Position numbers and translations under genes: made by a program. 64,000 bases of DNA from the NCBI RefSeq assembly GCF_900176415.1, contig NZ_FWXO01000001.1, forward strand, positions 170,086 to 234,085, read 5' to 3'. Origin of the DNA: Cellulophaga tyrosinoxydans. Lineage in GTDB: Bacteria; Bacteroidota; Bacteroidia; Flavobacteriales; Flavobacteriaceae. Shown piece after piece: positions 26,906-35,868 of this stretch. Positions within the stretch are counted from its first letter, which is position 1; the number at the start of each line of letters is the position of its first letter. The notes beneath the pieces were generated by a model. That model did not search any database, had not been told where the DNA came from, and worked only from the letters and a program-made list of their open reading frames with translations.

Positions 26906-27045
26906 GTAAAACACCTTTTATATTTTTGAAGTTGTCCTTTAGAGCACTAAGGACTAGGCTCTAGCAAGACTTTAAAAGCCTATTTGTAATTGTATATGGT
27001 ATGTTTGTATATTTAATATGAAGTATACGGCTGCAATTTAATGTA

Positions 27046-28269
27046 TTACACCACCCCAATACCTATTGTTTTCATATCTGTCCAAAAATCTGGATATGAT
27101 TTTGAAACCACCTCTGCATCATTTATAATTAGAGAAGTTTTAAAAGCGAGAGGTGCAAAAGCCATTGCCATTCTATGATCATTGTAAGTATCAATAGCAA
27201 TATCCTTATTTATAGCCATTGTTGGCGCTATGGTCAACGTTTTATCTGTAACAGAAATTGCAGCTCCTAGTTTTGTTAGCTCTGTATTTAAAGCTTCTAG
27301 CCGATCTGTCTCTTTAATTTTTAAAGTATGAAGTCCTGTTAAATAACAACCCATACCCAACCCAAAACAGGTTACGGCAATAGTTTGAGCTATATCCGGA
27401 GCATTAGCCAAATCCCAAACTAGTTTATTTAATTTCGGAGTGCTTATTTTCTTTAAAACAACTTTATTTTCATTAAATATAGTTTCTACTCCAAAAGACT
27501 TATAAATCTCTGACAACACACTGTCGCCCTGTAAGCTATTCTCTTTATAGGATGATAAGATAATTTGCGAACCTAAATCTGCCAATGCGATACTACTGTA
27601 AAAATAAGAAGCAGAACTCCAATCAGATTCGACAACCAGTGTATTTGCTTTTACATCTTTTTTAGGATAAACCTTTATGGTATTCCCTTCAAAAGTGTTT
27701 TCAATCTGTAATTGTGATAGTAATGCCAGTGTCATTTTAATATAAGGCACAGATGTAATCTTTCCTACCAATTCCAATTCCAAACCATTTTCTAAACTTG
27801 ATGCATTTAAAAGCAAAGCAGAAATATATTGGCTACTGATGTCTGCGGGAAGTGAAACCTTGCTTTGGGTAATTTTTTTTCCTGTTATTTTTAGTGGCGG
27901 AAAGCCTTCATTGTTAACATAGGTGATTTCGGCACCTAAGCTTCTTAAGGCCTCTACCAAAACTCCAATAGGGCGCTCGGTCATTCTTTGAGAACCTGTT
28001 AAAACTACTTCTTTACCTTCTTGGGTCGCAAAGTATGCAGTTAAAAATCGCATTGCCGTACCGGCATGGTGAATGTCCACCACGCCATTGGAAATCTTCA
28101 ACCCCTTTTCCATTACTTGTGCATCATCAGAGTTTGAAGTATTTTCAATACTTACATTTGGATAGAGCGCTTTTAGCAATAAAATTCTGTTAGACTCGCT
28201 TTTAGAACCAGTGATTCTAATTGTTGAATTTATATGATTACTGACAGGTTGCGATAAGTGTAGTTTCAA
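27046..28269 (-). CDS. aroA: 3-phosphoshikimate 1-carboxyvinyltransferase (EPSP synthase)
   Basis: Sixth step of the shikimate pathway. The 407-residue product has the SKSESNRILLLKAL segment near the N-terminus, HAGTAMRFLTAYFA, SSQYISALLL, and the C-terminal KETDRLEALNTEL and NDHRMAMAFAPLA signatures. The start appears to be TTG (28267-28269), since no in-frame ATG precedes SKSES. It is the last gene of a rsgA-dtd-mazG-like-aroA set on the minus strand, 54 bp after the pyrophosphohydrolase gene. Confidence 0.93.
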   Translation of the reverse strand: MKLHLSQPVSNHINSTIRITGSKSESNRILLLKALYPNVSIENTSNSDDAQVMEKGLKISNGVVDIHHAGTAMRFLTAYFATQEGKEVVLTGSQRMTERPIGVLVEALRSLGAEITYVNNEGFPPLKITGKKITQSKVSLPADISSQYISALLLNASSLENGLELELVGKITSVPYIKMTLALLSQLQIENTFEGNTIKVYPKKDVKANTLVVESDWSSASYFYSSIALADLGSQIILSSYKENSLQGDSVLSEIYKSFGVETIFNENKVVLKKISTPKLNKLVWDLANAPDIAQTIAVTCFGLGMGCYLTGLHTLKIKETDRLEALNTELTKLGAAISVTDKTLTIAPTMAINKDIAIDTYNDHRMAMAFAPLAFKTSLIINDAEVVSKSYPDFWTDMKTIGIGVV

Positions 28270-28323
28270 TGATGTCTGATTTAAAAATGTTGGTCTTCAA
28301 AAAAATAAGCAACAAATATAATG

Positions 28324-28650
28324 CTATTCAAGCTTTTTATTGTTGTGATGCCTATCATGATCCCGTTTTGTTTTTAAATCTAACTTTTTATTAAAAGCTT
28401 GTTGTAAATCTATACCAGTTTGGTTTGCCAAACAAAGCACCACAAACACCACATCTGCTAGTTCTTCGCCAAGATCTTTATGTTTATCAGATTCCTTTTC
28501 ACTTTGCTCACCATACCTACGCGCAATAATACGAGCAACTTCTCCCACTTCTTCTGTTAACTGAGCCATGTTAGTTAGCTCGTTAAAATAGCGGACTCCA
28601 TGTTCCTTAATCCAATTATCTACTGCTTTTTGTGCATTGGCAATGTCCAT
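28324..28650 (-). CDS. MazG-like nucleotide pyrophosphohydrolase
   Basis: A 108-residue all-alpha NTP pyrophosphatase-like protein. The metal-binding pattern is EEVGEVARIIARRYGE followed by GEELADVVFVVLCLAN, as in MazG and dUTPase-like families. The likely role is removal of non-canonical nucleotides. I place the start at ATG 28648-28650 (MDIANAQKAVDNW); the longer in-frame version overlaps the end of dtd. Confidence 0.85.
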   Translation of the reverse strand: MDIANAQKAVDNWIKEHGVRYFNELTNMAQLTEEVGEVARIIARRYGEQSEKESDKHKDLGEELADVVFVVLCLANQTGIDLQQAFNKKLDLKTKRDHDRHHNNKKLE

Positions 28651-28663
28651 AGTTTTATTTATT

Positions 28664-29116
28664 TTATTCTCGGTTCTTTGTATCAATAACAATAGTTACT
28701 GGACCATCATTTAAAAGGCTAACTTTCATATCGGCTCCAAACACACCCGTTGCTACCTTTTTGGCTAAATCGCTCTCTAATTGCATAATAAACTTTTCGT
28801 AAAGAGGAATTGCAATATCTGGTTTTGCGGCTTTAATATAGGATGGCCTATTCCCTTTTTTAGTTGACGCGTGTAAAGTAAACTGACTTACAACTATAAT
28901 ATCTCCGTTGATATCTAAGATAGAATTATTCATAACCCCTTCTGCATCAGAAAAAATGCGAAGATTCACTACTTTTCTAGACAACCATTCAATATCTTCT
29001 TGGGTATCTGCTTCTTCTATTCCTAATAAAATAAGGTAGCCAGTTTTTATTTCAGAAATTAACTTAAAATCAACTTCCACACTCGCACTAGAAACTCTTT
29101 GTATTACTGCTCTCAC
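28664..29116 (-). CDS. dtd: D-aminoacyl-tRNA deacylase Dtd
   Basis: Removes D-amino acids, and glycine from tRNA-Ala, from mischarged tRNA. The 150-residue product begins MRAVIQRVSSASV and has VVSQFTLHASTKKGNRPSY (the SQFTL motif) and GVFGADMKVSLLNDGPVTI (the G-NDGPVT motif with the cross-subunit Gly). It starts at GTG (29114-29116), overlapping the rsgA stop by 4 bp (GTGA). Confidence 0.95.
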   Translation of the reverse strand: MRAVIQRVSSASVEVDFKLISEIKTGYLILLGIEEADTQEDIEWLSRKVVNLRIFSDAEGVMNNSILDINGDIIVVSQFTLHASTKKGNRPSYIKAAKPDIAIPLYEKFIMQLESDLAKKVATGVFGADMKVSLLNDGPVTIVIDTKNRE

Positions 29117-30066
29117 TTTTTTTCTCCGTAAATATCTGTCCTGTAATTTTCCTCTTCTCCTGTAATCATTTGTACATAGCTGCGGTATCTACTCCATGCA
29201 ATTTCATCTTTATCAAGCGCTTCTTTAATAGCGCATTTAGGCTCTTCTATATGTAGACAATTATTGAATTTACAGTTTTGCTTAAGTTTAAAAAATTCAG
29301 GAAAATTACTTCCTATTTCTTCCTTCTCCATATCCACAATACCAAAACCTTTAATACCGGGTGTATCTATTATCTTAGCGCCAAAATCTAAATCGTACAT
29401 TTCAGCGAAAGTGGTTGTATGCTGACCCTGGGCATGCTGTTCCGAAATTACTTTAGTTTTTAACTGTAGTTTGGGTTCTATAGCATTAACTAAAGTAGAT
29501 TTTCCCACACCCGAATGCCCGGAAAACATACTTGTTTTCCCTTTCATCATATCTTTTACCATTTCTACATTCTTACCCGTTGTAGATGATATTCCAATAC
29601 AGGTATACCCAATACTTCTATATAATGCTGCTAGATATTTTATCTCTCCTAACTCTTCATCATTATACGTATCTATTTTATTAAAAAGTAGAATAGCTGG
29701 TATATGATACGCCTCCGACGTCACTAAAAAACGATCAATAAAACTTGTGGAAGTAGGCGGATTATTTAAGGTAACCATTAGAAAAACCTGATCTAAATTG
29801 GTTGCGATAATATGAGTTTGCTTTGAAAGGTTAACAGATTTACGAATTATATAATTTTTTCTTTCAGATATTTCTTTGATGATACCTATTGTTTCATCGC
29901 CAATCTTTTCAATATCAAAAATAACCGCATCACCGACTGCAATTGGATTGGTACTTTTAATTCCTTTAATTCTAAATTTACCTTTTATTCTGCATTCGTA
30001 AAAACTACCATCACTGGCTTTAACTGAGTACCAACTTCCTGTAGATTTATAAACGATTCCTTTCAT
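29113..30066 (-). CDS. rsgA: Small-subunit-dependent GTPase RsgA
   Basis: Circularly permuted GTPase acting in late 30S assembly. The 317-residue product has an N-terminal OB fold (1-75), then the GTPase motifs in permuted order: LFNKID (G4), GHSGVGKSTLVNAI (G1), TTFAEMY (G2), DTPGIKGFG (G3). A C-terminal zinc knuckle CKFNNCLHIEEPKC closes the protein. It is the first gene of the rsgA-dtd set. Confidence 0.96.
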   Translation of the reverse strand: MKGIVYKSTGSWYSVKASDGSFYECRIKGKFRIKGIKSTNPIAVGDAVIFDIEKIGDETIGIIKEISERKNYIIRKSVNLSKQTHIIATNLDQVFLMVTLNNPPTSTSFIDRFLVTSEAYHIPAILLFNKIDTYNDEELGEIKYLAALYRSIGYTCIGISSTTGKNVEMVKDMMKGKTSMFSGHSGVGKSTLVNAIEPKLQLKTKVISEQHAQGQHTTTFAEMYDLDFGAKIIDTPGIKGFGIVDMEKEEIGSNFPEFFKLKQNCKFNNCLHIEEPKCAIKEALDKDEIAWSRYRSYVQMITGEEENYRTDIYGEKK

Positions 30067-30257
30067 TAAAATACTTTTCCAATTATATTTTACAAAATAA
30101 CAACATTTCTATCTAACTGCTGCTGTTTATAGGATACTGCTTTTCAATTAAAAAAAGACAATTACCAGAAAACCAGTAGTTCTTATTCTTAAAAATGAGT
30201 TTATCTTTAAGCTTTATTTAAAATAAACATAATCCATTTTTAAAACCATTTTTTACT

Positions 30258-30695
30258 ATGAAAAAAGTATTATTTATTATTTGTCTATTTGTTGCCGCAA
30301 GCATTGAAGTTAATGCACAACAGTTTAAAGTAATTACTAGCGTAGAATCTATAGTTTCAAGTGGGTTAGGCCGTTCTAGAATTATAAGTGCCAATGAAGA
30401 CAAAGATTACAAGGAATACACTACCACTCAAACCGAAGATGATAACAGTAGAAATAAATCGGATAGAGGAGAAATAAGAGTAAAAGATTTTGACGAAACA
30501 AAACTTTTAAATTTTTACAATATAGCCGGTATTCGTTTTCAAAACATTGCAGCGAATGATGCTTTAATTACCTCTAAAATAAATGGCATGATTGAAGAAG
30601 GTTGGGAATTAGCCTTTGTAACAAGTGCTGTTGAAAGCTCAACTAAAGGAGATCCAGGTATTTTTATTACGCGCTATATTTTTAAGAAAAAATAG
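30258..30695 (+). CDS. Secreted protein of unknown function with a DUF4177-like C-terminus
   Basis: A 145-residue exported protein. The signal peptide ends near VNAQ (about residue 21). The last 60 residues (INGMIEEGWELAFVTSAVES, then FITRYIFKKK) resemble the DUF4177 pattern of a Gly-Trp-Glu-Leu strand followed by a YIFK-type strand; this is my reading and has not been tested. The middle is polar. It is a single gene with a strong terminator behind it. Confidence 0.6.
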   Translation: MKKVLFIICLFVAASIEVNAQQFKVITSVESIVSSGLGRSRIISANEDKDYKEYTTTQTEDDNSRNKSDRGEIRVKDFDETKLLNFYNIAGIRFQNIAANDALITSKINGMIEEGWELAFVTSAVESSTKGDPGIFITRYIFKKK

Positions 30696-30711
30696 TAGTC
30701 CATAAGTAATA

Positions 30712-30757
30712 AAAAAAAAGGATCTAATTCAAATACTTGAATTAGATCCTTTTTTTT
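30712..30757. terminator. Strong bidirectional terminator
   Basis: A 13-bp stem (30720-30732 with 30737-30749) with an ATAC loop is extended by an A-run and a T-run of about eight on either side. It lies between the converging 30258-30695 and 30770-31444 genes. Confidence 0.92.
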
Positions 30758-30769
30758 ATGCCCATATCA

Positions 30770-31444
30770 TTACTCCATTATGCGCACAGTACCCCCAGCA
30801 AATGTATTTTTATTAACATGCTCTGGGTTTCCATGTACTTCAACATCTCCGCCGGCTCTAATATTTATATCAACTCTGTCTGAAGCATATACTTCTGCTT
30901 CTCCAGCAGCTGTTATTTTTACTTTAGTCGTTTCTGTTCTTAACTCTCTACCTTCAAAAATTCCACCTGTATTTAACACAATTTCTTGGTTCTTTGCTAC
31001 ACCAGAGGCGTCAATTATTCCTCCTGTAACTGCTCTAACCCTTAAATAATCTACAGATAATCCTACTTTAATCTGAGCGCCTTCTTGGGTTTTAAGTTCT
31101 ATTGTATTTTGTTCTATAGTCTCATTAGAAGTAATTCTGGCACCTTCATTACCATCAATCAAATCTAAACTTGTATAGTATACTTCGACAAAAGTATCTT
31201 CTCCATGAAAAATTTTATCCAATTCCATTTTAATTTTTAAGACGCCATTTTTATTTACTAAGTTAATATCGTCTACATTTTGACCTTTAATCAGCACCTT
31301 ATTTTCATCCGACTTTATAAGATTTACTTCGATTAAATCATACACTTTTACTTCATGAAAGGAACCCATTTCTCTTTCTACAATTCTCTGGGCAAAAGCA
31401 TTAAATCCAATTAAAATAATAAAAACGGTAAGTATCTTTTTCAT
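30770..31444 (-). CDS. Secreted DUF2807 (head GIN domain) protein
   Basis: A 224-residue exported protein with a signal peptide ending near NAFAQ. The body is a right-handed beta-helix-like DUF2807 domain: FHEVKVYDLIEVNLIKSDENKVLIKG at the front and repeated GG/AGGxV turns at the end (INIRAGGDVEVHG, TFAGGTVRIM). The domain is common in Bacteroidota and thought to act in adhesion or the envelope, without a proven function. It shares its family with the 38336-39094 gene but is not adjacent. Confidence 0.8.
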   Translation of the reverse strand: MKKILTVFIILIGFNAFAQRIVEREMGSFHEVKVYDLIEVNLIKSDENKVLIKGQNVDDINLVNKNGVLKIKMELDKIFHGEDTFVEVYYTSLDLIDGNEGARITSNETIEQNTIELKTQEGAQIKVGLSVDYLRVRAVTGGIIDASGVAKNQEIVLNTGGIFEGRELRTETTKVKITAAGEAEVYASDRVDINIRAGGDVEVHGNPEHVNKNTFAGGTVRIME

Positions 31445-31505
31445 AATATGTTATTTTCGATTTGTATAAAGACAATAGGTTTAATTATTTGTTACAGTTT
31501 ACTAA

Positions 31506-31534
31506 TAAAAAAACCCGTTTAAAAAAAACGGGTT
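31506..31534 (-). terminator. Terminator of the aromatic amino-acid operon
   Basis: The stem AACCCGTTT / AAACGGGTT is followed by seven T residues on the minus strand, directly after the DAHP synthase gene (stop at 31561). Confidence 0.88.
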
Positions 31535-31560
31535 GAATACTATGTCTACTAATTAATTGT

Positions 31561-32643
31561 TTATGAATTAATTATTTTCTCTTGATGATTAATAGATTCT
31601 TGGTGAATTGCTTTAAACATTTTAAGAATAAACTCTTCACTTAAACCTTTATATTCTCCTTCTAAAATCATAGCTCCAAGAATTTGGTTCCATCTATTAG
31701 ACTGTAATACAGCAACGTTTTTTTGCTTTTTCAATGCGCCAATTCCATCAGAAATTTTCATTCTTTTTCCTAATGTTTCGATTAATTGACTATCTATAAC
31801 ATCAATCTGAGCTCTTAAATTACTTAACTCACTGTTATAAGCAGCCTCTGGATCTGATTCTTTTCTAATTTTCAAATCTCTCATGATCTGTATTAATTTT
31901 TCTGGGGTAACTTGCTGAGCAGCATCACTCCAAGCATTATCTGGATCAAAATGTGTTTCAATCATTAATCCATCAAAATTTAAATCAAGAGCCGTTTGCG
32001 AAACATCAAAAATCATATCTCTATTACCTGTAATATGCGATGGATCGTTAATTAATGGTAAATCTGGAAATTTATTTTGAAACTCAATTGCTAACTGCCA
32101 TTCTGGGATATTTCTATACTTACTTTTCTCGTAGGTAGAGAAACCTCTGTGAATTGCTCCTAAGTTTTTAACTCCGGCAGTTTTTAATCTTTCAATACCA
32201 CCTAACCAAAGAGCTAAATCTGGGTTTACTGGATTTTTTACTAAAACTATCTTATCTGTTTCCCCTAAAGCATCTGCAATTTCTTGCATGATAAATGGGC
32301 TTACAGTTGATCGTGCACCAATCCACAATAAATCTACATCATGCTCAATCGCCAACTTTACATGCGCAGCATTCGCTACTTCTGTACAAGTTTTCATACC
32401 TGTTTCTGCTTTTACTTTTTGCAACCACTTTAACCCAAGCGCTCCAACGCCTTCAAACATTCCAGGACGAGTTCTTGGTTTCCAAATACCTGCGCGGTAG
32501 TAATTTACATCTGTATCTTTTAATTGATGTGCAATTTTTAATACTTGCTCCTCTGTTTCCGCACTACATGGCCCTGCTATTACTAGTGGATGATCTAGTT
32601 TCATATCGTCCAACCATGTTCTCATTTGCTTTGAATTTTCCAT
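31561..32643 (-). CDS. Bifunctional DAHP synthase / chorismate mutase
   Basis: A fusion of 360 residues. Residues 1-265 are an AroA-beta/KDPS-like DAHP synthase (LVIAGPCSAE, YRAGIWKPRTRPG, IGARSTVSPF, VKNPVNPD, GAIHRGFS, DPSHITGNR). Residues about 270-355 are an AroQ-type chorismate mutase (ELSNLRAQIDVIDSQLIETLGKR in sequence). It thus runs the entry step of the shikimate pathway and the branch step to prephenate. It is the last gene of the pheA-aminotransferase-tyrA-DAHPS operon, which is controlled by the Phe leader. The fused mutase domain often serves as the allosteric site for prephenate or chorismate. Confidence 0.93.
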   Translation of the reverse strand: MENSKQMRTWLDDMKLDHPLVIAGPCSAETEEQVLKIAHQLKDTDVNYYRAGIWKPRTRPGMFEGVGALGLKWLQKVKAETGMKTCTEVANAAHVKLAIEHDVDLLWIGARSTVSPFIMQEIADALGETDKIVLVKNPVNPDLALWLGGIERLKTAGVKNLGAIHRGFSTYEKSKYRNIPEWQLAIEFQNKFPDLPLINDPSHITGNRDMIFDVSQTALDLNFDGLMIETHFDPDNAWSDAAQQVTPEKLIQIMRDLKIRKESDPEAAYNSELSNLRAQIDVIDSQLIETLGKRMKISDGIGALKKQKNVAVLQSNRWNQILGAMILEGEYKGLSEEFILKMFKAIHQESINHQEKIINS

Positions 32644-32654
32644 CTCTTCTTGTT

Positions 32655-33515
32655 CTATTTTTTGTTAAGTGGTATTCCGTTTAATATTTCTTTTATTCTA
32701 TTGGTACTATTCATTTCATTATAAATGCCATCGTAATCGTCATCTTTAAGCATTTGCTTAAAATCTTTAAGGTTGGTTATATACTCCTCTAGAGTTTCTA
32801 TAACATTAGCCTTATTCTGTTTAAAAATTGGTGTCCACATGGCGGGTGAACTTTTTGCCAATCGAACAGTGCTTTCAAATCCACTCCCAGCCATATCAAA
32901 AATATCGCGCTCATTTTTCTCTTTTTCTATCACTGTTTTCCCAAGCATAAAAGAGCTGATATGTGATAAATGCGATACATAGGCAATATGTTTATCATGT
33001 GCCTCTGGGTTCATATATCGAATTCGCATTCCTAATTGCTGAAATATTGCTAAAGCTTTTTCCTGCAATTTGAAAGCCGTTTTTTCTACCTCACAGATAA
33101 TATTTGTTTTCCCTTGAAACAAATTATGTATTGCTGCAGATGGACCTGAAAATTCTGTTCCCGCAATAGGATGACATGCTAAAAAATTTCGTCTTTTAGG
33201 ATGTGAAGCTACCGCATTACAAATTAACGATTTTGTTGAGCCTGCGTCCAACACAACTGCTTCATCATTTACGACATCCAAAACTTTAGGAAGCTCCAAA
33301 ACCATAATATCTACAGGCACTGAAACGATTACGATATCCGCTATTGACAAATCGCTAAAACTTGCCTTTTTATCAATTAAATTGATGGACAACGCCTCTT
33401 GTATGTGATTTTCATTGGTGTCTATGCCATAAATAACAGCTTCTGGATTATTAACTTTAATATCCTTAGCCATTGACCCTCCAATTAAACCAACACCGAT
33501 TACAAATACATTCAT
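32655..33515 (-). CDS. tyrA: Prephenate dehydrogenase TyrA
   Basis: NAD(P)-dependent oxidative decarboxylation of prephenate to 4-hydroxyphenylpyruvate in tyrosine synthesis. The 286-residue product begins with the Rossmann motif VIGVGLIGGSMA, has VLDAGSTK and the active-site segment FLACHPIAGTEFSGPSAA, and a helical C-terminal domain with YVSHLSHISSF. It has no ACT domain. It ends 12 bp upstream of the DAHP synthase gene in the same operon. Confidence 0.93.
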   Translation of the reverse strand: MNVFVIGVGLIGGSMAKDIKVNNPEAVIYGIDTNENHIQEALSINLIDKKASFSDLSIADIVIVSVPVDIMVLELPKVLDVVNDEAVVLDAGSTKSLICNAVASHPKRRNFLACHPIAGTEFSGPSAAIHNLFQGKTNIICEVEKTAFKLQEKALAIFQQLGMRIRYMNPEAHDKHIAYVSHLSHISSFMLGKTVIEKEKNERDIFDMAGSGFESTVRLAKSSPAMWTPIFKQNKANVIETLEEYITNLKDFKQMLKDDDYDGIYNEMNSTNRIKEILNGIPLNKK

Positions 33516-33615
33516 TTTTTATTCTGATAAGGAAGAAAAACTTTTAAAATAGATGTCTAATTGTTTTTAAACACTGCCTTTCTTCATTCTATACTAAGTT
33601 CTTTGCGCTATAGTA

Positions 33616-34761
33616 TCAAAATCTACTAATTGCTTCTTTAATTTTATCTTCTGTTATACACAATGAAAAACGTATATAGCCTTCGCCATTGCTTCCAAAA
33701 ATAGTTCCAGGTGTAATAAATATGTTTTTCTCATAAAGAATTTCATCTATAAACGCTTCTGATGATTTTGCTCCGTTAGGTAATTTTGCCCAAACAAACA
33801 TACCAACTGCATTTTTATCGTAATCACAACCCAATTTATCTGCCAACAGAAACATAAGCTTTTGACGTTTTTCATACACCTCATTAAAACTATCAAACCA
33901 ATCTTGTCCACTCTTTAAGGCCGCAATAGCTCCTTTCTGTATGCCATAAAACATTCCAGAATCCATATTACTTTTTACTTTTAAAACAGCATTTATATGA
34001 TCTTCACTACCCAAAACCATACCTACACGCCAACCAGCCATGTTAAATGTTTTACTCAATGAATTTAACTCCAATGCTACATCTTTAGCCCCTTCTACAC
34101 TTAAGATACTGCTTGGATTAGCGTTTAAAACAAAGCTATATGGATTGTCATTCACCAATAAAATACCATTCTTTTTAGCAAACGCCACCAAAGCTTCAAA
34201 CTGCTTTGTAGAAGCATTTGCTCCCGTTGGCATATGCGGATAACTTACCCACATAATTTTTGTTTTAGACAAATCTTGCTTCTCCAATTCGGCTAAATCG
34301 GGGAACCAATTATTCTTAGCTACCAAATCATAATACTTGGGTACGGCTCCAACTAAATTTGTTACCGACGTATAGGTTGGGTATCCTGGATTAGGAATCA
34401 AAACCTCATCACCCGGGTTTAAAAATGCCAGACTAATATGCATAATACCCTCTTTGGAACCCATAAGTGGTAAAATTTCGCTCGAAGGATTACAAACTAC
34501 TTGATAGTTTTTTTTATAAAAATCGGCAATAGCTTCTCTAAACTCTGGTAAACCCTGATAGCTCTGATATTGATGCGCTCCTTTATGCGAAACGGCATTC
34601 TTTATGGCGTCTAAAACTTCTTTTGACGGATCTAAATCTGGGCTACCTATACCCATATTGATAATAGGTCTTCCTTCCGCCATTAAACCCCTTACCTCTC
34701 TTAGCTTTTTTGAGAAGTAATACTCTTCAACTGTATTTAGTCGGTTTGCAGTAGTTATCAT
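33616..34761 (-). CDS. Class I/II aminotransferase (probable aromatic or prephenate aminotransferase)
   Basis: A PLP enzyme of 381 residues of fold type I: NMGIGSPDLDPSKEVLDAI, GSKEGIMHISLAFLNPGDEVLIPNPGYPTY (in sequence), VNDNPYSFV, and the PLP-lysine motif LNSLSKTFNMAGWRVG. In the operon with pheA and tyrA the expected role is the final transamination to Phe and Tyr, or transamination of prephenate. Sequence alone does not settle the substrate. Its start overlaps the pheA stop by 4 bp. Confidence 0.88.
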   Translation of the reverse strand: MITTANRLNTVEEYYFSKKLREVRGLMAEGRPIINMGIGSPDLDPSKEVLDAIKNAVSHKGAHQYQSYQGLPEFREAIADFYKKNYQVVCNPSSEILPLMGSKEGIMHISLAFLNPGDEVLIPNPGYPTYTSVTNLVGAVPKYYDLVAKNNWFPDLAELEKQDLSKTKIMWVSYPHMPTGANASTKQFEALVAFAKKNGILLVNDNPYSFVLNANPSSILSVEGAKDVALELNSLSKTFNMAGWRVGMVLGSEDHINAVLKVKSNMDSGMFYGIQKGAIAALKSGQDWFDSFNEVYEKRQKLMFLLADKLGCDYDKNAVGMFVWAKLPNGAKSSEAFIDEILYEKNIFITPGTIFGSNGEGYIRFSLCITEDKIKEAISRF

Positions 34762-35585
34762 ATTCTTGCATTTTTATACTCCCCTAACACTTTAAACTCT
34801 TCCGTCATTATTTCTAGAAGAGATTTAGCCTTGGAGAAATGTGCATATTGTTCAAAAGTAACATCGACAAAAAAGGCATATTTCCATGGTCTTTCAATTA
34901 CGGGTAACGACTGTATTTTAGTTAAATTCAAAGTACAATCACTCATAACATTTAAAATAGCTGCAAGACTACCTCTTTTGTGATCTGCTACAAAACGAAC
35001 AGATGCTTTATTAATTTGATCATGAGGTAATTCTTTATTTTTAGTTTTTAAAATTATAAAGCGAGTAGAATTATTAGTAATGGTCTGTATTTCTGATGCT
35101 ATAATCTCCAAATCGTATAATTCTGCAGCCGCTTTTGGTGCAATTGCTGCGATTGTTTTTAACTGATTTTTTTGAATTTGAAGAGCAGTTTCAGCTGTAT
35201 CAACAGCTTCGACCATTTTTATATCAGGATAACTTTTCAAAAACTCCTTACATTGAAGTAGTGCCATTGGATGAGAATGTACCTCTGTAATATCTTCAAT
35301 TTTCTGTCCTTTGAGCACCATTAAGTTATGATGTATATTTAAATAATGCTCCCCAATGATGTGCAGGTTATTATGAAAAACTAAATTGTAATTAGGGATA
35401 ATAGATCCTGCGATAGAATTTTCAATAGCCATAACTGCTTTATCTGCTCTACCTGATAAAGTTTGTGCTACTAAATCATCGAACGACATGCATTCTACTA
35501 ATTCAATATTTTCTCCAAAATAGTCTCTAGCCACTTGATGATGATTAGATCCTTTTATTCCTTGTATGGCTATTTTCAGACTCAT
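34758..35585 (-). CDS. pheA: Prephenate dehydratase PheA
   Basis: Converts prephenate to phenylpyruvate. The 275-residue product has the periplasmic-binding-like catalytic domain (about 1-185) with AVMAIENSIAGSI, ITEVHSHPMALLQC and the NNSTRF motif carrying the catalytic Thr. A C-terminal ACT domain (about 195-275) has GSLAAIL and LPVIERPWKYAFFVDV, the Phe-binding GAL/ESRP-like motifs. There is no chorismate mutase domain; that activity is fused to DAHP synthase downstream. It is the first structural gene after the Phe leader and attenuator. Confidence 0.95.
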   Translation of the reverse strand: MSLKIAIQGIKGSNHHQVARDYFGENIELVECMSFDDLVAQTLSGRADKAVMAIENSIAGSIIPNYNLVFHNNLHIIGEHYLNIHHNLMVLKGQKIEDITEVHSHPMALLQCKEFLKSYPDIKMVEAVDTAETALQIQKNQLKTIAAIAPKAAAELYDLEIIASEIQTITNNSTRFIILKTKNKELPHDQINKASVRFVADHKRGSLAAILNVMSDCTLNLTKIQSLPVIERPWKYAFFVDVTFEQYAHFSKAKSLLEIMTEEFKVLGEYKNARI

Positions 35586-35691
35586 TTGCGATACACTTTA
35601 TGCTTTAAATTTTTCTATCTTCCCTTATTTTTTAAGGATTTTTTTATCTTAAAAAGACAATCTGCTATTTCTTTTTTTTTAAATTTCAATC

Positions 35692-35721
35692 AAAAAAAAA
35701 GCCCCGTTTTACACGGGACTT
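35692..35721 (-). terminator. Attenuator terminator of the phe/tyr operon
   Basis: On the minus strand AGTCCCGT, a 5-nt loop and ACGGGGCT form an 8-bp hairpin (one G-U pair), 35701-35720, followed by a run of about nine T residues (35692-35700). It lies between the leader peptide and pheA, so transcription can stop before the operon. The left arm can instead pair with CGGGACT in the last codons of the leader (35755-35761), giving a 7-bp antiterminator that excludes the terminator. Confidence 0.88.
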
Positions 35722-35747
35722 CTATTTGTTTATATATTTAGAATATA

Positions 35748-35819
35748 CTACAACAGTCCCGCACCTCTCTTAAAAAAGAAGTAAAAAAAGAAACCGTTCC
35801 AGAAATATTGCTTTGTCAT
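35748..35819 (-). CDS. Phe-rich leader peptide of the phe/tyr operon
   Basis: A 23-codon open frame from ATG 35817-35819 to TAG 35748-35750. It starts MTKQYFW and has FFFYFFF at residues 10-16, then KRGAGLL. Seven of 23 residues are Phe, with two Tyr and one Trp, as in the E. coli PheL and PheM leaders. It is followed by a terminator whose 5-prime arm can pair with the 3-prime end of this frame. Stalling at the Phe codons when charged tRNA-Phe is low would free the antiterminator pairing. I infer classical ribosome-mediated attenuation; the two Tyr codons could add a weaker tyrosine response. Confidence 0.88.
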   Translation of the reverse strand: MTKQYFWNGFFFYFFFKRGAGLL

Positions 35820-35837
35820 AATTGTTCTAAACTGCTG

Positions 35838-35868
35838 CTAAAGTAATACATATATTCAAAATTCAAAA
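35838..35868 (-). promoter_or_regulatory. Candidate promoter of the phe/tyr operon
   Basis: TTTTG (35864-35868) and TACTTTAG (35838-35845, one mismatch to TAnnTTTG) are spaced 18 bp apart on the minus strand. The start of transcription would fall about 10-15 nt before the leader ATG. A 12-bp direct repeat AATATACTACAA occurs at 35742-35753 and again at 35867-35878. From 35879 to 35980 the DNA is AT-rich and I see nothing further. Confidence 0.45.

Noticed and set aside
35535-35741. 68-codon plus-strand frame
   Set aside because: It runs antisense through the start of pheA and the attenuator terminator; low-complexity Phe/Lys content from T-runs.
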